Below are positions 17,585-27,411 of a DNA stretch of 64,000 bases, one piece after another (positions within the stretch are counted from its first letter, which is position 1; every line of letters starts with the position of its first letter). The DNA is taken from assembly GCF_040419245.1 (NCBI RefSeq), contig NZ_JAZHOH010000001.1:4588001-4652000 (forward strand), given 5' to 3'. The DNA is from Ewingella sp. CoE-038-23. Its GTDB lineage: Bacteria > Pseudomonadota > Gammaproteobacteria > Enterobacterales > Enterobacteriaceae. The notes beneath the pieces are model-generated. The model was not told the origin of the DNA, ran no database searches, and was given only the letters and a program-made list of their open reading frames with translations. A program made the position numbers and the translations under genes.

Positions 17585-18834
17585 GGCTGTGGGTTAACGG
17601 CCTGGCCCTGACGACGAATTTCAAAATACAGCGATGGCTGGCCCTGACCTCCGCTGGTACCCACCAGTGCAATGGCTTGACCGGATTTAACCTGATCACC
17701 CACGTTCACCAGCGCGCTTTGGTTGTAACCATAAAGGCTCATATCACCTTTACCGTGCTCGATAACCACCACCAGACCGTAGCCCTGCAGCCAGTCGGCC
17801 AGCAGAACGCGGCCATCGGCGACGGCTTTGACTTCGCTCCCTTCCCGAGCCGAAATCACGATGCCTTTCCAGCGTAGCTCACCCTGCAGCTGTTCGCCGA
17901 ATCGGTGCAGAATAGAGCCGCGAACTGGCCAAATATCTTGCCCCGCTGGGCGACCCAGCCCGCCGGTACGCGACACCAGCGCCTGCTCGCCCTGCGTCGG
18001 TTTGTAGGTGGAGCCCTTCTTCTTGGCTTGCTGCTCTTTGGCGCGAATAGCCGCGGCCTCTTTGGCCTCTTTCTCTGCGCGAGCGCGGGCGGCGCGCTCG
18101 GCGGCGGCAATCTTGTCACGCAGGCGCGTTTCGTTGGCCTTCAGTTCGGACAGGCTCTGCTCGTCTTTTTGCAATGAGCTTTCCAGCGAACTTAGCGTCT
18201 GTTTACGCGCTGCGCGGGCCTGTTCGAGCTTTTGCTGCTGGCTCTGCTGCTCGCTCAGTAAGCTTTTCTGCTGGGTCTGTTTGGCTTCCAGCGAGACGCG
18301 CTGCGCGGCCAGCGTGGTGCGCGTTTGCTTAAGCTGCTCGATAGACTTCTGACGGGCTTGGTTGAAATAGCCGAAATAGGCCAAAATGCGTTCACTGCGC
18401 TCGCTCTCTTCGCCACTCAACAGCAGTTGTAACCCACTGTGCTGACCGACGCGGAAGGCGGCATCCAGCTGTTTCGCCAGAATTTCTTCTTGGCTTTTTT
18501 GCTGTTTTTGCAGTTTGTCTATCGAGGCATTTAAATTGGCGATGTCTTTATTGAGGGTGGCGAGGGTCGATTGAGTATCACGTAGCCCACGGCTGGCCGA
18601 GGCGATGATCTTTTCCTGCGCCTGAAGCTGATCCTGCAACGAGCTGCGCTGCTGTTTCTGCTGCTTAACGCTTTTCTCTTTTTCGGCGATGCTTTGCTGG
18701 AGAGTTTTGAGCTGGTCTTTATTGTCGTCAGCGTGAGCAACAAAAGCAGGAACGAGTAACGAGGCGCAAAGCAAAAATGCGGACGCCGGGCTGCCTGATG
18801 TCGTCTTATCATTAATAGAAAGACGATTTTTCAT
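17569..18834 (-). CDS. envC: murein hydrolase activator EnvC
   Basis: Periplasmic activator of the amidases AmiA and AmiB at the division septum, itself controlled by FtsEX. 421 residues from ATG 18834 (E. coli 419). A signal peptide (SAFLLCASLLVPAFVAHA) is followed by a long heptad-rich coiled coil (about residues 40-250), a basic linker and a C-terminal LytM domain, RWKGIVISAREGSEVKAVADGRV to SLYFEIRRQGQAVNPQPWLGR. The usual LytM zinc ligands are missing (R-W-K-G instead of H-x-G, L-Y-F instead of L-H-F), as expected for an activator rather than an enzyme. The start is uncertain: the ATG has no good ribosome site, and in-frame TTG codons at 18864 (AGGAAA upstream) and 18897 are possible. 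Confidence 0.93.
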   Translation of the reverse strand: MKNRLSINDKTTSGSPASAFLLCASLLVPAFVAHADDNKDQLKTLQQSIAEKEKSVKQQKQQRSSLQDQLQAQEKIIASASRGLRDTQSTLATLNKDIANLNASIDKLQKQQKSQEEILAKQLDAAFRVGQHSGLQLLLSGEESERSERILAYFGYFNQARQKSIEQLKQTRTTLAAQRVSLEAKQTQQKSLLSEQQSQQQKLEQARAARKQTLSSLESSLQKDEQSLSELKANETRLRDKIAAAERAARARAEKEAKEAAAIRAKEQQAKKKGSTYKPTQGEQALVSRTGGLGRPAGQDIWPVRGSILHRFGEQLQGELRWKGIVISAREGSEVKAVADGRVLLADWLQGYGLVVVIEHGKGDMSLYGYNQSALVNVGDQVKSGQAIALVGTSGGQGQPSLYFEIRRQGQAVNPQPWLGR

Positions 18835-18950
18835 TGCGCTGAAATTGATGAATTTGCTCAAACTTTTTCCTGCTTGCCGACCGTGGATGATAGACAATCT
18901 GGCTGTCCTTCAGGTTATCGTACCACTAATCAACAGCCTGATGCACAAAC

Positions 18951-18984
18951 AAAAAAGGCGTACTAGCCGCGCTAATACGCCTTA
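18951..18984 (-). terminator. hairpin terminator after gpmM, before envC
   Basis: AAGGCGTA-C-TAGC-cgc-GCTA-A-TACGCCTT forms a long stem with one internal mismatch. On the minus strand it is followed by TTTTTT (18951-18956). It sits between gpmM and envC, so some uncoupling of the two is expected. Confidence 0.75.
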
Positions 18985-19060
18985 AAACTGTAGTGCATAA
19001 CCGACGTCCTTTAAATGGCCGCAATGCTTAAAATGCGGCCCGTTTAGACGTCGTTCAGGA

Positions 19061-20605
19061 CTATTTAACGATAAATAGCGGCTTACCGCTCATTTCCGCT
19101 GGGGTTTTCATACCCATCAGCGACAGCATGGTTGGCGCGATATCGGAAAGCTTGCCGCCTTCGACCACCTGCGCGTCTGCGCCGATATAAATCAACGGCA
19201 CCGGCAGATTGGTGTGCGCGGTGTGCGCCTGCCCTGTTGCCGGGTCGCGCATTTGTTCGGCATTACCGTGATCGGCCGTCACTAGTAGCTGGCCGCCCAC
19301 CTGTTTCACCGCCTCGACCACTTTGCCAATGCACTCATCCAGCGTTTCCACTGCTTTTACCGCCGCTTCATACACGCCGCTGTGACCCACCATGTCGCCA
19401 TTTGGATAGTTACAGATGATGGTGTCGTACTTGCCGCTGCCAATGGCGGTGAGCAGTTTGTCGGTCAGTTCCGCCGAGCTCATTTCCGGCTGCAAATCAT
19501 AAGTTGCGACATTCGGCGACTTAATCAGAATGCGATCTTCACCGGCGAACGGGTCTTCCATGCCGCCGTTGAAGAAGAAGGTGACGTGAGCATATTTCTC
19601 CGTTTCGGAGATGCGTAGCTGGGTTTTGTTGTGGGCCATCAGCCACTCGCCCAAGGTGTTTTTCAGTGAAGCGGGTGGATAGGCGCACTCGGCATCGATA
19701 TCGGCGGCGTATTCCGTCAGCATCACGAAATCGCCGAAGTTAATCACCTTTTCGCGGGTGAAGCCGTCAAAGTCGGGGCTGATAAATGCGCGGGTGATTT
19801 CACGCGCACGGTCGGCACGGAAGTTCATGAAAATCATCGCGTCGCCGTCTTCCAGCGCGGCATCGGCTTCGCCCGCGCGGCGCAGCACGGTGGCTTTGAC
19901 GAACTCATCGTTTTCATCGCGAGCATAGGCGGCTTGCAGGGCTTCCACGGCGTTATCGGCGGTGAACGCGCCTTTGGCCTGCGTCATCAGATCATAAGCT
20001 TGCTGCACGCGGTCCCAGCGATTATCGCGGTCCATGGCGTAATAACGGCCAATAATGGAGGCGATACGGCCAGTGCCCAACTGCTGGAATTTTTCGCTAA
20101 AGCGCTGGAGTGAGCTTTCGGCGCTGCGTGGCGGGGTGTCGCGACCGTCGAGGAAAGCGTGCAGATAAATGGCTTTTGCGCCGCGACGATGGGCCAGTTC
20201 AATCATCGCCATGATGTGGTCTTCGTGGCTGTGAACCCCGCCCGCAGAGAGCAGGCCCATGATGTGCACGGCTTTACCCGCGGCTACGGCGCGGTCGACA
20301 GCCCCGGCCAGCACGGCATTTTCGAAGAAATCACCTTCTTTAATTTCTTTATCGAGGCGAGTCAGGTCTTGATAAACGATACGTCCCGCCCCCAGATTGA
20401 CATGACCGACTTCGGAATTGCCCATTTGGCCGTCGGGCAAGCCAACGTCCAGACCTGAGGCGGCGATCAGCGTGTGCGGGTAAGTCTGCCACAGGCTATC
20501 CATCACCGGCGTTTTGGCATTCAGAACGGCGTTGTCTTGTGATTCCTCGCGGTGCCCGTAGCCGTCCAGAATCACCAGTACCATAGGTTTTTTGTTGCTC
20601 GACAT
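19061..20605 (-). CDS. gpmM: 2,3-bisphosphoglycerate-independent phosphoglycerate mutase
   Basis: Interconverts 3- and 2-phosphoglycerate in glycolysis and gluconeogenesis, with two Mn ions; cytosolic. 514 residues from ATG 20605, identical in length to E. coli. [14 protein letters not shown] carries the first metal Asp. [21 protein letters not shown] contains the phospho-serine (N-S-E-V-G-H), followed by [17 protein letters not shown] and the alkaline-phosphatase-fold end [14 protein letters not shown]. The longer in-frame start at 20662 lacks family similarity. Head of the gpmM-envC-yibQ set; diverges from yibN. Confidence 0.98.
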   Translation of the reverse strand: MSSNKKPMVLVILDGYGHREESQDNAVLNAKTPVMDSLWQTYPHTLIAASGLDVGLPDGQMGNSEVGHVNLGAGRIVYQDLTRLDKEIKEGDFFENAVLAGAVDRAVAAGKAVHIMGLLSAGGVHSHEDHIMAMIELAHRRGAKAIYLHAFLDGRDTPPRSAESSLQRFSEKFQQLGTGRIASIIGRYYAMDRDNRWDRVQQAYDLMTQAKGAFTADNAVEALQAAYARDENDEFVKATVLRRAGEADAALEDGDAMIFMNFRADRAREITRAFISPDFDGFTREKVINFGDFVMLTEYAADIDAECAYPPASLKNTLGEWLMAHNKTQLRISETEKYAHVTFFFNGGMEDPFAGEDRILIKSPNVATYDLQPEMSSAELTDKLLTAIGSGKYDTIICNYPNGDMVGHSGVYEAAVKAVETLDECIGKVVEAVKQVGGQLLVTADHGNAEQMRDPATGQAHTAHTNLPVPLIYIGADAQVVEGGKLSDIAPTMLSLMGMKTPAEMSGKPLFIVK

Positions 20606-20908
20606 GTCAAAAGCCTCATTAAAAGAGTAAATGTTGAATAGGCTCGCCGTGGCCCGCAGCACGGGTTTGGCGTGGCTATTCCCACTTTTTGCGAGAGGAT
20701 TTTACGTCAGAGTGAAAACACAAATAGCCCTGAGAGATCAAAGTTGGGCAATGTATGGATTAACAAGTGGGATAAATGCGTGTTAATTTTCCGAGATATG
20801 CCGCAGTTTGTGGCATTAGGAGATGCATACTGGCTGTATTTGCCGCAGCGCGCAGGTATACTCTCAAGCCTTGAATTTTCCCCCAACTGACGGGAGTTGC
20901 TACACCCC
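20606..20908. other. gpmM-yibN divergent intergenic region (303 bp)
   Basis: Must hold the promoters of gpmM (minus) and of the yibN-grxC-secB-gpsA run (plus). A TATACT at 20858-20863 is a possible -10 for yibN, but I see no -35 at correct spacing. No other gene or repeat is evident. Confidence 0.4.
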
Positions 20909-21340
20909 ATGCAAGATATTATGCCGTTCATTAGTGCGCATCCGGTTCTCAGCCTAGCGTGGGTTGCGTTGCTGATTGCAGTAATTGTGACCACCTTTAA
21001 GACGCGTTTTTCTAAAGTAAAAGAGATCTCCCGTGGTGAAGCGACCCGCCTGATCAACAAAGAAGACGCCGTTGTGGTTGACGTGCGCGCACGCGAAGAA
21101 TTCCGTAAAGGCCATATCTCCACGTCTTTAAACGTGTTGAGCGCCGACATTAAGAGCAACAACTTGGGTGAGCTGGTGAAGCATAAAGCACAGCCAGTTA
21201 TCGTGGTTTGCGCCAACGGCACCTCTTCCCGCGCTGCGGCAGAAGGCTTAGTGAGTGCTGGTTTTGAACAGGTTTATACCCTGAAAGACGGTATCTCTGG
21301 CTGGAGCAGCGAAAACCTGCCACTGGCTCGCGGTAAGTAA
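20909..21340 (+). CDS. yibN: membrane-anchored rhodanese-like protein YibN
   Basis: 143 residues, same as E. coli YibN. An N-terminal membrane helix ([17 protein letters not shown], residues ~13-29) is followed by a cytosolic rhodanese domain: [18 protein letters not shown], then [19 protein letters not shown] and [20 protein letters not shown]. From memory the E. coli protein lacks a cysteine at the rhodanese active-site position, whereas this one has a Cys ([10 protein letters not shown]). The loop is C-x6-R rather than the standard C-x4-R, so activity is uncertain. Start at ATG 20909 after CGGGAG. First gene of the run leading to grxC and secB. Confidence 0.9.
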   Translation: MQDIMPFISAHPVLSLAWVALLIAVIVTTFKTRFSKVKEISRGEATRLINKEDAVVVDVRAREEFRKGHISTSLNVLSADIKSNNLGELVKHKAQPVIVVCANGTSSRAAAEGLVSAGFEQVYTLKDGISGWSSENLPLARGK

Positions 21341-21389
21341 TTGCTTCGAATTACGCAGTAATACATCTACGACACTTGAGGTGGCTACC

Positions 21390-21641
21390 ATGGCTAAAAT
21401 TGAAATCTATACCAAGGCAACCTGTCCTTATTGCCACCGTGCGAAAGCGTTACTTAACAGCAAGGGCGCGGCTTTTGAAGAAATCGCCATTGATGGCGAT
21501 GCGGACAAACGTGAAAAGATGATCGCGCGTACTGGCGGTCCTTCTACCGTTCCTCAGATTTTTATCGACGGACAGCACATTGGTGGCTGCGACGATTTAC
21601 ATGCACTTGATGCCAAAGGTGGCCTTGATCCGTTGCTGTGA
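21390..21641 (+). CDS. grxC: glutaredoxin 3
   Basis: Glutathione-dependent dithiol oxidoreductase of the cytosol; reduces ribonucleotide reductase and mixed disulfides. 83 residues as in E. coli. Active site C-P-Y-C at residues ~12-15, cis-Pro loop TVPQIFIDGQHIGGCDD binding glutathione. ATG 21390 follows GAGGTGG; a GTG nine bases upstream overlaps that ribosome site. Between yibN and secB. Confidence 0.97.
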   Translation: MAKIEIYTKATCPYCHRAKALLNSKGAAFEEIAIDGDADKREKMIARTGGPSTVPQIFIDGQHIGGCDDLHALDAKGGLDPLL

Positions 21642-21709
21642 GCGACATCAGGCAGTTGTGTAATTTAATCAAGTGTTTAAAGGACTATTAACTTAAGGGT
21701 ACTACTTAC

Positions 21710-22180
21710 ATGTCAGAACAAAACAACACCGAGATGGCTTTCCAGATCCAGCGTATCTACACCAAGGATATCTCCTTCGAAGCGCCAAACGCGCCTCAGG
21801 TTTTCCAGCAAGACTGGCAGCCAGAAGTTAAACTTGATTTAGATACTGCTTCAAGCCAGCTGGCTGATGAAGTGTATGAAGTGGTACTGCGTGTGACCGT
21901 GACTTCTTCACTGGGCGACGACACTGCTTTCCTGTGTGAAGTGCAACAAGGTGGTATCTTCACCATCTCCGGCATTGATGGGAACCAACTGGCACATTGC
22001 CTGGGTGCTTACTGCCCGAACATTCTGTTCCCATATGCTCGTGAGTGCATTACCAGCCTGGTTTCTCGCGGTACCTTCCCGCAACTGAATCTGGCACCTG
22101 TGAACTTCGACGCGCTGTTCATGAACTACTTGCAACAGCAGGCTGAAGGCGAAGGTGCAGAACCACATCAGGATGCCTGA
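21710..22180 (+). CDS. secB: protein-export chaperone SecB
   Basis: Tetrameric cytosolic chaperone that keeps preproteins unfolded and hands them to SecA. 156 residues (E. coli 155). [21 protein letters not shown] and the C-terminal [17 protein letters not shown] are family signatures, with the acidic tail that binds SecA. The stop shares one base with the gpsA start (TGATG), coupling the two. Confidence 0.98.
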   Translation: MSEQNNTEMAFQIQRIYTKDISFEAPNAPQVFQQDWQPEVKLDLDTASSQLADEVYEVVLRVTVTSSLGDDTAFLCEVQQGGIFTISGIDGNQLAHCLGAYCPNILFPYARECITSLVSRGTFPQLNLAPVNFDALFMNYLQQQAEGEGAEPHQDA

Positions 22181-23199
22181 TGAAAACCGTCAATGCTTCA
22201 ATGACTGTGATCGGTGCCGGCTCATACGGCACCGCTTTAGCCATAACGCTCGCCAGAAATGGCCACAACGTGGTGCTGTGGGGCCATAACGCCGATAACA
22301 TTCGCACGTTACAGGCTGCTCGCTGCAATCAGGCATTTCTGCCGGACGTTCCTTTCCCTGACAGCCTGGTGCTGGAAACTGACCTCGCCATTGCGCTGGC
22401 CGCTAGCCGCAACATTTTGGTGGTAGTGCCGAGCCACGTGTTTGGTGACGTGCTCCAGCAGATTAAACCTCATCTTCGCGCTGACTCTCGTATCGTCTGG
22501 GCCACTAAAGGCCTCGAGGCGGAAACGGGCCGTCTGCTGCAAGACGTTGCTCGCGAAATTCTAGGCGATGACATTCCGCTAGCCGTGGTTTCTGGCCCGA
22601 CCTTTGCCAAAGAGCTGGCAGCCGGCATGCCTACCGCGATAGCGCTGGCCGCCACCGACGCAGAATTTGCTGAAGATCTGCAACAGCTTTTGCACTGCGG
22701 TAAGAGTTTCCGTGTCTACAGCAATCCCGATTTCGTCGGCGTGCAGCTTGGCGGCGCCGTGAAGAACGTGATTGCCATTGGTGCCGGGATGTCCGATGGC
22801 ATCGGCTTTGGTGCCAATGCGCGCACCGCGCTTATCACCCGTGGCTTAGCAGAAATGAGCCGCCTTGGCTCAGCACTTGGTGCTGATCCGTCCACATTTA
22901 TGGGCATGGCGGGGCTGGGTGATTTGGTGTTAACCTGCACAGACAATCAATCTCGTAATCGGCGTTTTGGCATTATGCTGGGCGAGGGGATGGATGTTCA
23001 GGGCGCGCAGGATAAGATTGGTCAGGTGGTCGAAGGCTACCGTAATACCAAAGAAGTCCGTGCGCTGGCACAGCGTTATAACGTTGAAATGCCAATCACT
23101 GAGCAAATCTATCAAGTACTGTATTGCCAGAAAGATGCCCGCGAAGCGGCAATCAGCTTGCTGGCTCGTGCCAGTAAAGACGAAAAAAGCAGCCACTGA
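22180..23199 (+). CDS. gpsA: NAD(P)-dependent glycerol-3-phosphate dehydrogenase
   Basis: Reduces dihydroxyacetone phosphate to sn-glycerol 3-phosphate for phospholipid synthesis; cytosolic. 339 residues as in E. coli. N-terminal Rossmann motif [66 protein letters not shown] with the catalytic Lys (K in V-K-N), and [23 protein letters not shown]. Translationally coupled to secB. Confidence 0.98.
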   Translation: MKTVNASMTVIGAGSYGTALAITLARNGHNVVLWGHNADNIRTLQAARCNQAFLPDVPFPDSLVLETDLAIALAASRNILVVVPSHVFGDVLQQIKPHLRADSRIVWATKGLEAETGRLLQDVAREILGDDIPLAVVSGPTFAKELAAGMPTAIALAATDAEFAEDLQQLLHCGKSFRVYSNPDFVGVQLGGAVKNVIAIGAGMSDGIGFGANARTALITRGLAEMSRLGSALGADPSTFMGMAGLGDLVLTCTDNQSRNRRFGIMLGEGMDVQGAQDKIGQVVEGYRNTKEVRALAQRYNVEMPITEQIYQVLYCQKDAREAAISLLARASKDEKSSH

Positions 23200-23215
23200 T
23201 TGTAAGCCGGGACAG

Positions 23216-23252
23216 AGCCACTCTATTGGTCACCCGATAGAGCGGCTTTTTA
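23216..23252 (+). terminator. terminator between gpsA and cysE
   Basis: AGCC-A-CTCTAT / ATAGAG-C-GGCT with a 10-base loop and one A-C mismatch, followed by TTTTTA. Likely partial termination before cysE, which starts 30 bp further on. Confidence 0.7.
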
Positions 23253-23281
23253 TTATCTTATCGAAGCCGTAAGGAACAGTA

Positions 23282-24103
23282 ATGTCGTTAGAAGAGCTGG
23301 AACTGGTCTGGAAAAACATTAAATCAGAGGCGAGAGCGCTGGCTGAGTGTGAACCTATGCTGGCGAGCTTTTTTCATGCGACGTTGCTCAAGCATGAAAA
23401 CCTCGACGGGGCATTAAGCTACATTCTGGCTAACAAGCTGGGCAGCCCGATTATGCCAGCGATTGCCATTCGTGAAGTGGTGGAAGAGGCCTATCGCAAT
23501 GACGCCCAGATGACGCTGTCCGCCGCGCGCGATATCCTTGCGGTGCATCAGCGCGATGCGGCAGTGGATAAATACTCCACGCCGCTGCTCTATTTGAAAG
23601 GTTTTCACGCGCTGCAGGCTTACCGAATTGGTAACTGGCTGTGGAAGCAAGACCGTCAGGCGCTGGCCATCTATTTCCAAAATCAAATTTCCGTCACCTT
23701 TGGCGTGGATATCCACCCGGCAGCGCGAATTGGTTGCGGCATCATGCTCGACCACGCGACGGGTATCGTCATTGGTGAAACGGCCGTGGTCGAAAACGAC
23801 GTCTCAATCTTGCAGTCAGTCACGCTGGGCGGGACAGGCAAGACCTGCGGCGATCGACACCCAAAAATCCGCGAAGGCGTGATGATTGGTGCGGGTGCCA
23901 AGATTCTGGGTAATATCGAAGTCGGGGTAGGTGCCAAGATTGGTGCTGGCTCAGTGGTGCTGCAATCCGTTCCAGCACACACCACGGCGGCAGGGGTTCC
24001 TGCCCGCATCGTCGGTCGCCCAGAGAGCGAAAGGCCTTCGATGGACATGGATCAGCATTTCAACGGTATTACGCAAGGCTTTGAGTTCGGCGACGGGATC
24101 TAA
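23282..24103 (+). CDS. cysE: serine O-acetyltransferase
   Basis: Acetylates L-serine with acetyl-CoA, committing serine to cysteine synthesis; feedback inhibited by cysteine. 273 residues as in E. coli. Helical N-terminal domain (to about 140), then a left-handed beta-helix of hexapeptide repeats: IHPAARIGCGIMLDHATGIVIGET (catalytic His in D-H-A-T-G), GVMIGAGAKILGNIEVGVGAKIGAGSVV. The C-terminal tail ending GFEFGDGI binds CysK in the cysteine synthase complex. Start ATG 23282 follows AAGGAAC. Confidence 0.98.
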   Translation: MSLEELELVWKNIKSEARALAECEPMLASFFHATLLKHENLDGALSYILANKLGSPIMPAIAIREVVEEAYRNDAQMTLSAARDILAVHQRDAAVDKYSTPLLYLKGFHALQAYRIGNWLWKQDRQALAIYFQNQISVTFGVDIHPAARIGCGIMLDHATGIVIGETAVVENDVSILQSVTLGGTGKTCGDRHPKIREGVMIGAGAKILGNIEVGVGAKIGAGSVVLQSVPAHTTAAGVPARIVGRPESERPSMDMDQHFNGITQGFEFGDGI

Positions 24104-24114
24104 GTCTGGCTATC

Positions 24115-24138
24115 AATGGCATGTGTTCACATGCCATT
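24115..24138. terminator. bidirectional terminator, cysE / trmL
   Basis: Perfect 10-bp stem AATGGCATGT / ACATGCCATT with loop GTTC, between convergent cysE (24103) and trmL (24167). The T tract on the + side is broken (TTCTGCTTTTA). Confidence 0.7.
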
Positions 24139-24166
24139 TCTGCTTTTACTTCTACTTAAAACACAC

Positions 24167-24640
24167 TCAGCTTTTAATCAGCGCGCCGGGGTAGTCCATT
24201 TGGCGCCAGGCTTCGTATACCACCACTGACACCGCATTCGACAAGTTCATGCTGCGGCTCTCTGGCTGCATTGGAATACGGATTTTTTGATTTGCTGGTA
24301 GGTTGTCCAGAATCACCGGCGGTAGCCCGCGCGTCTCAGGCCCAAACAGCAAATAATCCCCGGCTTCATAGCTCACCGCGCTGTGCGCTGGCGTGCCTTT
24401 AGTCGTGAGGGCAAAAATTCGCTGCGGGTTCTCACTGCTGAGAAAGGCGTCATAGTTAGCATGATGCTTAATGTTGGCGAATTCGTGGTAGTCCAAACCG
24501 GCACGGCGCAGCTTTTTGTCATCCCAGCCGAATCCAAGAGGTTCGATGAGATGTAACTGGAAGCCGGTGTTGGCACACAGGCGGATAATGTTGCCCGTAT
24601 TTGGCGGGATTTCTGGTTCAAAAAGTACGATGTTAAGCAT
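24167..24640 (-). CDS. trmL: tRNA (cytidine/uridine-2'-O-)-methyltransferase TrmL
   Basis: SPOUT-class SAM enzyme that 2'-O-methylates position 34 of the two tRNA-Leu isoacceptors with C or cmnm5U anticodon starts. 157 residues, equal to E. coli (formerly YibK). Motif 1 [19 protein letters not shown], motif 2 [13 protein letters not shown], motif 3 [24 protein letters not shown], which together form the trefoil knot SAM site. Convergent with cysE as in E. coli. Confidence 0.97.
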   Translation of the reverse strand: MLNIVLFEPEIPPNTGNIIRLCANTGFQLHLIEPLGFGWDDKKLRRAGLDYHEFANIKHHANYDAFLSSENPQRIFALTTKGTPAHSAVSYEAGDYLLFGPETRGLPPVILDNLPANQKIRIPMQPESRSMNLSNAVSVVVYEAWRQMDYPGALIKS

Positions 24641-24676
24641 GCGCCCCCCTGTGAGAGGGCGCAGAATAGCAGAATC

Positions 24677-26047
24677 TTAACGCTGATGCAGCGGTAGCCA
24701 GATGATTAGTCGCAAGCCGCCCAACGGGCTATCTTCGGCTTTCACCCAACCACGGTGCTGTTGTACTGCGGTGTCGACAATCGCCAAACCTAACCCCGTG
24801 CCGCCGGACTCCCGATCACGCGCCTCATCGGTACGGTAGAACGGACGGAAAATCTGCTCGCGGTCGGCTTCGCTCACGCCCGGACCGTCATCATCCACCG
24901 TGATGGTGATGCCTTCACTGTCGCAGGCGAAGTTCAGCGCGATACGGGTATTGGAGTAGCGAAGCGCATTGCGAACGATATTCTCAAGGGCGCTATCCAG
25001 CGCCGCCGGATTACCAAACAGCTTCCACGGACCCGGAGGTACAGGGACTTCCAGCGTTTTGCCCATCTGCTCAGCTTCAAACTGGGCATTTTCAATCACG
25101 TCGGCCCATAGCTCATTGGCTTTTAGCGTCTCCCTCGCCAGTTCGTTCTTATGCTGACTGCGGGAAAGCACTAACAGGTCGTTGATCATGCTGTCGAGGC
25201 GCTGTGCTTCCGTCTCTATACGCTGCAACTCTTTGCCTTCACCGTGACGGCGGCGCATCAGTGCGGTCGCCAGCTGTAGGCGAGTCAGCGGGGTTCTCAG
25301 CTCGTGTGAGATATCCGAGATAAGCCGCTGTTGAGCTGTAACCATGCGTTCAAGCGCGCTGACCATCTGATTGAAGCTGGCCCCGGTCGCCAGAAACTCC
25401 TGCGGCCCCGCTTCCAGTTCTGGATGCTGCTTGAGATTGCCTCGCGCCACGTCGTCCGCCGCGTTTTTCAACTTACGAGCAGGTTTTGCCAGACTCCACG
25501 ACAGCCAGAGCAGCAGCGGAGAACTGATTAACATGGTGACAATCAGCAGCAGGAATGGGCGGTCAAACATCAGGTTGATGAAGTCCCACTGCGGGCTGCT
25601 GGCCGGGCGAATCAGGTAAAGTTGATAATTGTCTTCACCATCGCGAACGGAAAAAGGCCCGACCATTTCAAGACGGCCATACTTTTTCTTTTTCGGACGA
25701 TCTGAGTTATCTGACTGCCCGATGAAGTTACGCACCACCTGCATTTCATTGCGCTGCGCACCAATGACACGGCCTTCGCTGGTCACCAGCAACAGGCGCT
25801 GGCCCGGCGGAGCCCACTTTTCGATAGCGCGGAACAGCCGACGCCACCACATCAGGTCATTCGCCGGGTCGCCTGCCAGCTCGGCTTCGACATGCTGTTC
25901 AATCATCAGGCCTTGCCGCTGTTCACTATCGAGCAGCGGTGTAAGTTGGCGTGAATCAAGCTTGGGCACCATTAAAACCAGCATCAAAACTAAGGCAACG
26001 GTAAACCAGAAAATCGCAAAAATGCGTGCCGTTAGGCTGTTGATCAT
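24677..26047 (-). CDS. cpxA: envelope-stress sensor histidine kinase CpxA
   Basis: Inner-membrane sensor that phosphorylates CpxR when envelope proteins misfold; CpxP in the periplasm inhibits it. 456 residues (E. coli 457). TM1 at about 8-28, periplasmic sensor domain ~30-163, TM2 ~164-184, HAMP to ~238, HisKA motif LISDISHELRTPLTRLQ with His near 248, and HATPase boxes N (IVRNALRYS), G1 (VDDDGPGV), F (FRPFYRTD) and G2 (GGTGLGLAIV). Overlaps cpxR by 4 bp. Confidence 0.98.
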   Translation of the reverse strand: MINSLTARIFAIFWFTVALVLMLVLMVPKLDSRQLTPLLDSEQRQGLMIEQHVEAELAGDPANDLMWWRRLFRAIEKWAPPGQRLLLVTSEGRVIGAQRNEMQVVRNFIGQSDNSDRPKKKKYGRLEMVGPFSVRDGEDNYQLYLIRPASSPQWDFINLMFDRPFLLLIVTMLISSPLLLWLSWSLAKPARKLKNAADDVARGNLKQHPELEAGPQEFLATGASFNQMVSALERMVTAQQRLISDISHELRTPLTRLQLATALMRRRHGEGKELQRIETEAQRLDSMINDLLVLSRSQHKNELARETLKANELWADVIENAQFEAEQMGKTLEVPVPPGPWKLFGNPAALDSALENIVRNALRYSNTRIALNFACDSEGITITVDDDGPGVSEADREQIFRPFYRTDEARDRESGGTGLGLAIVDTAVQQHRGWVKAEDSPLGGLRLIIWLPLHQR

Positions 26048-26745
26048 GTAGCGGATACCATCAAATAGCCGCGTCCGCGCAGCGTTTTAAACCAAGGATG
26101 GCCATCCTGACGATCGGGAAGTTTGCGGCGAAGATTGGAGATATGCATGTCGATGGCACGGTCAAAAGGCGTCAGGCGTTTGCCCAGCACTTCTTGGCTC
26201 AAATGCTCACGCGACACCACCTGACCTAAATGCTTCGCCAGCAGATAGAGCAGGGTGAATTCAGTCCCGGTAAGGTCTAGCGCGACGCCGCCGAAGCTGG
26301 CTTCCTGACGACCCGGATTCAGTTGCAAGCCATCCACTTCCAGCGTCGGTGAGCCGTTAGATTCGCCGGTTTGTTGCTGTTCGCTCCAGTTGGAACGGCG
26401 CAGCATGGCGCGAATACGCGCGACCAGTTCGCGATCGTTGAAAGGTTTAGGTAAATAGTCATCAGCACCAAGCTCAAGACCCAGCACGCGATCCAGCTCG
26501 CTACCGCGCGCAGTCAGCATGATGACCGGCGTTTGGTGGCGTTGGCGAAGTTCTTTTAAGGTTTCAATGCCATTTTTCTTTGGCATCATCACGTCGAGCA
26601 AGAGCAAATCGATACTGTTATCCAGCTTTTCAAGCGCCTGCTCACCATCGTAAGCAACCACCACATTAAAGCCTTCCATTTCGAGCAATTCTTTTAAGAG
26701 TGAAGTCAGTTCACGGTCGTCATCAACCAACAAAATTTTATTCAT
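26044..26745 (-). CDS. cpxR: envelope-stress response regulator CpxR
   Basis: OmpR/PhoB-class transcription factor; phosphorylated form binds GTAAA-N5-GTAAA. 233 residues. Receiver domain with acidic pocket VDDD (8-10), phospho-acceptor D51 in LLLDVMMPKKNG, Thr in MLTARG and Lys in PKPFNDREL; C-terminal winged helix ending LPDRQDGHPWFKTLRGRGYLMV. First gene of cpxRA; diverges from cpxP with a Cpx box between. Confidence 0.98.
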   Translation of the reverse strand: MNKILLVDDDRELTSLLKELLEMEGFNVVVAYDGEQALEKLDNSIDLLLLDVMMPKKNGIETLKELRQRHQTPVIMLTARGSELDRVLGLELGADDYLPKPFNDRELVARIRAMLRRSNWSEQQQTGESNGSPTLEVDGLQLNPGRQEASFGGVALDLTGTEFTLLYLLAKHLGQVVSREHLSQEVLGKRLTPFDRAIDMHISNLRRKLPDRQDGHPWFKTLRGRGYLMVSAT

Positions 26746-26798
26746 TGTATTTACCTCTAAGACGCAAAATACGTCATCAATTGCCGCTATTCCATGAC

Positions 26799-26813
26799 TT
26801 TACGTACTTTTAC
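26799..26813 (-). promoter_or_regulatory. CpxR box
   Basis: On the minus strand the sequence reads GTAAA-AGTAC-GTAAA, an exact match to the CpxR consensus GTAAA-N5-GTAAA. It lies in the 151-bp gap between divergent cpxR (start 26745) and cpxP (start 26897), where the E. coli Cpx regulon has its strongest autoregulated site. Confidence 0.88.
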
Positions 26814-26896
26814 ATGCACTGACGCATGTTTGCAGCGACCGGTTTAGACTGATTTCCAATGATTCGCGATAAGCGATAAAGATATAGGAGTTAATG

Positions 26897-27403
26897 ATGT
26901 CCAAGGTAGCTGCATTAGTTACGGCCTCAATACTGACACTGAGTTCGGGTGTCGTTTTAGCGGATACCGCTAATGTGACGCCAGTGGCACCTTCAGCTCA
27001 AGATACCAACATGCTGGACAAGCCTCAGGAACGCAACACCATGTTTGATGGCGTTAATCTGACTGAGCAGCAGCGCCAGCAAATGCGTGACTTGATGCAT
27101 CAGGCTCGTAAAGACTTACCCCATATTAATGTAGATCAGATGGAAACCATGCATCGTCTGGTCACCGCTGAGAATTTCGATCAAAAAGCTGTTCGGGCAC
27201 AGGCCGAAGTCATGGCTCAGGAGCAAGTGGATCGCCAGGTTGAAATGGCCCGCATTCGCAATCAGATGTTCAATCTTCTGACTCCCGAACAGAAAAACGT
27301 ATTAAACCAGAAACATGAGCAGCGCATGCAACAGATGCAGCAGCAAATGGCTGGCTTACAACCTACTTCTGCCCAGAAGCCAAGTAGTATCAGTACCCAG
27401 TAA
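26897..27403 (+). CDS. cpxP: periplasmic Cpx adaptor/chaperone CpxP
   Basis: Periplasmic protein of the Spy/CpxP family that represses CpxA and delivers misfolded proteins to DegP. 168 residues from ATG 26897. Signal peptide [19 protein letters not shown], then an all-helical domain with the two family repeats [13 protein letters not shown] and [19 protein letters not shown] (LTxxQ motifs). TAGGAG at 26885 favours the second of two adjacent ATGs (26894 gives only 3-base spacing). The mRNA 3' end carries the CpxQ sRNA. Confidence 0.95.
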   Translation: MSKVAALVTASILTLSSGVVLADTANVTPVAPSAQDTNMLDKPQERNTMFDGVNLTEQQRQQMRDLMHQARKDLPHINVDQMETMHRLVTAENFDQKAVRAQAEVMAQEQVDRQVEMARIRNQMFNLLTPEQKNVLNQKHEQRMQQMQQQMAGLQPTSAQKPSSISTQ

Positions 27404-27411
27404 TACCCCTG

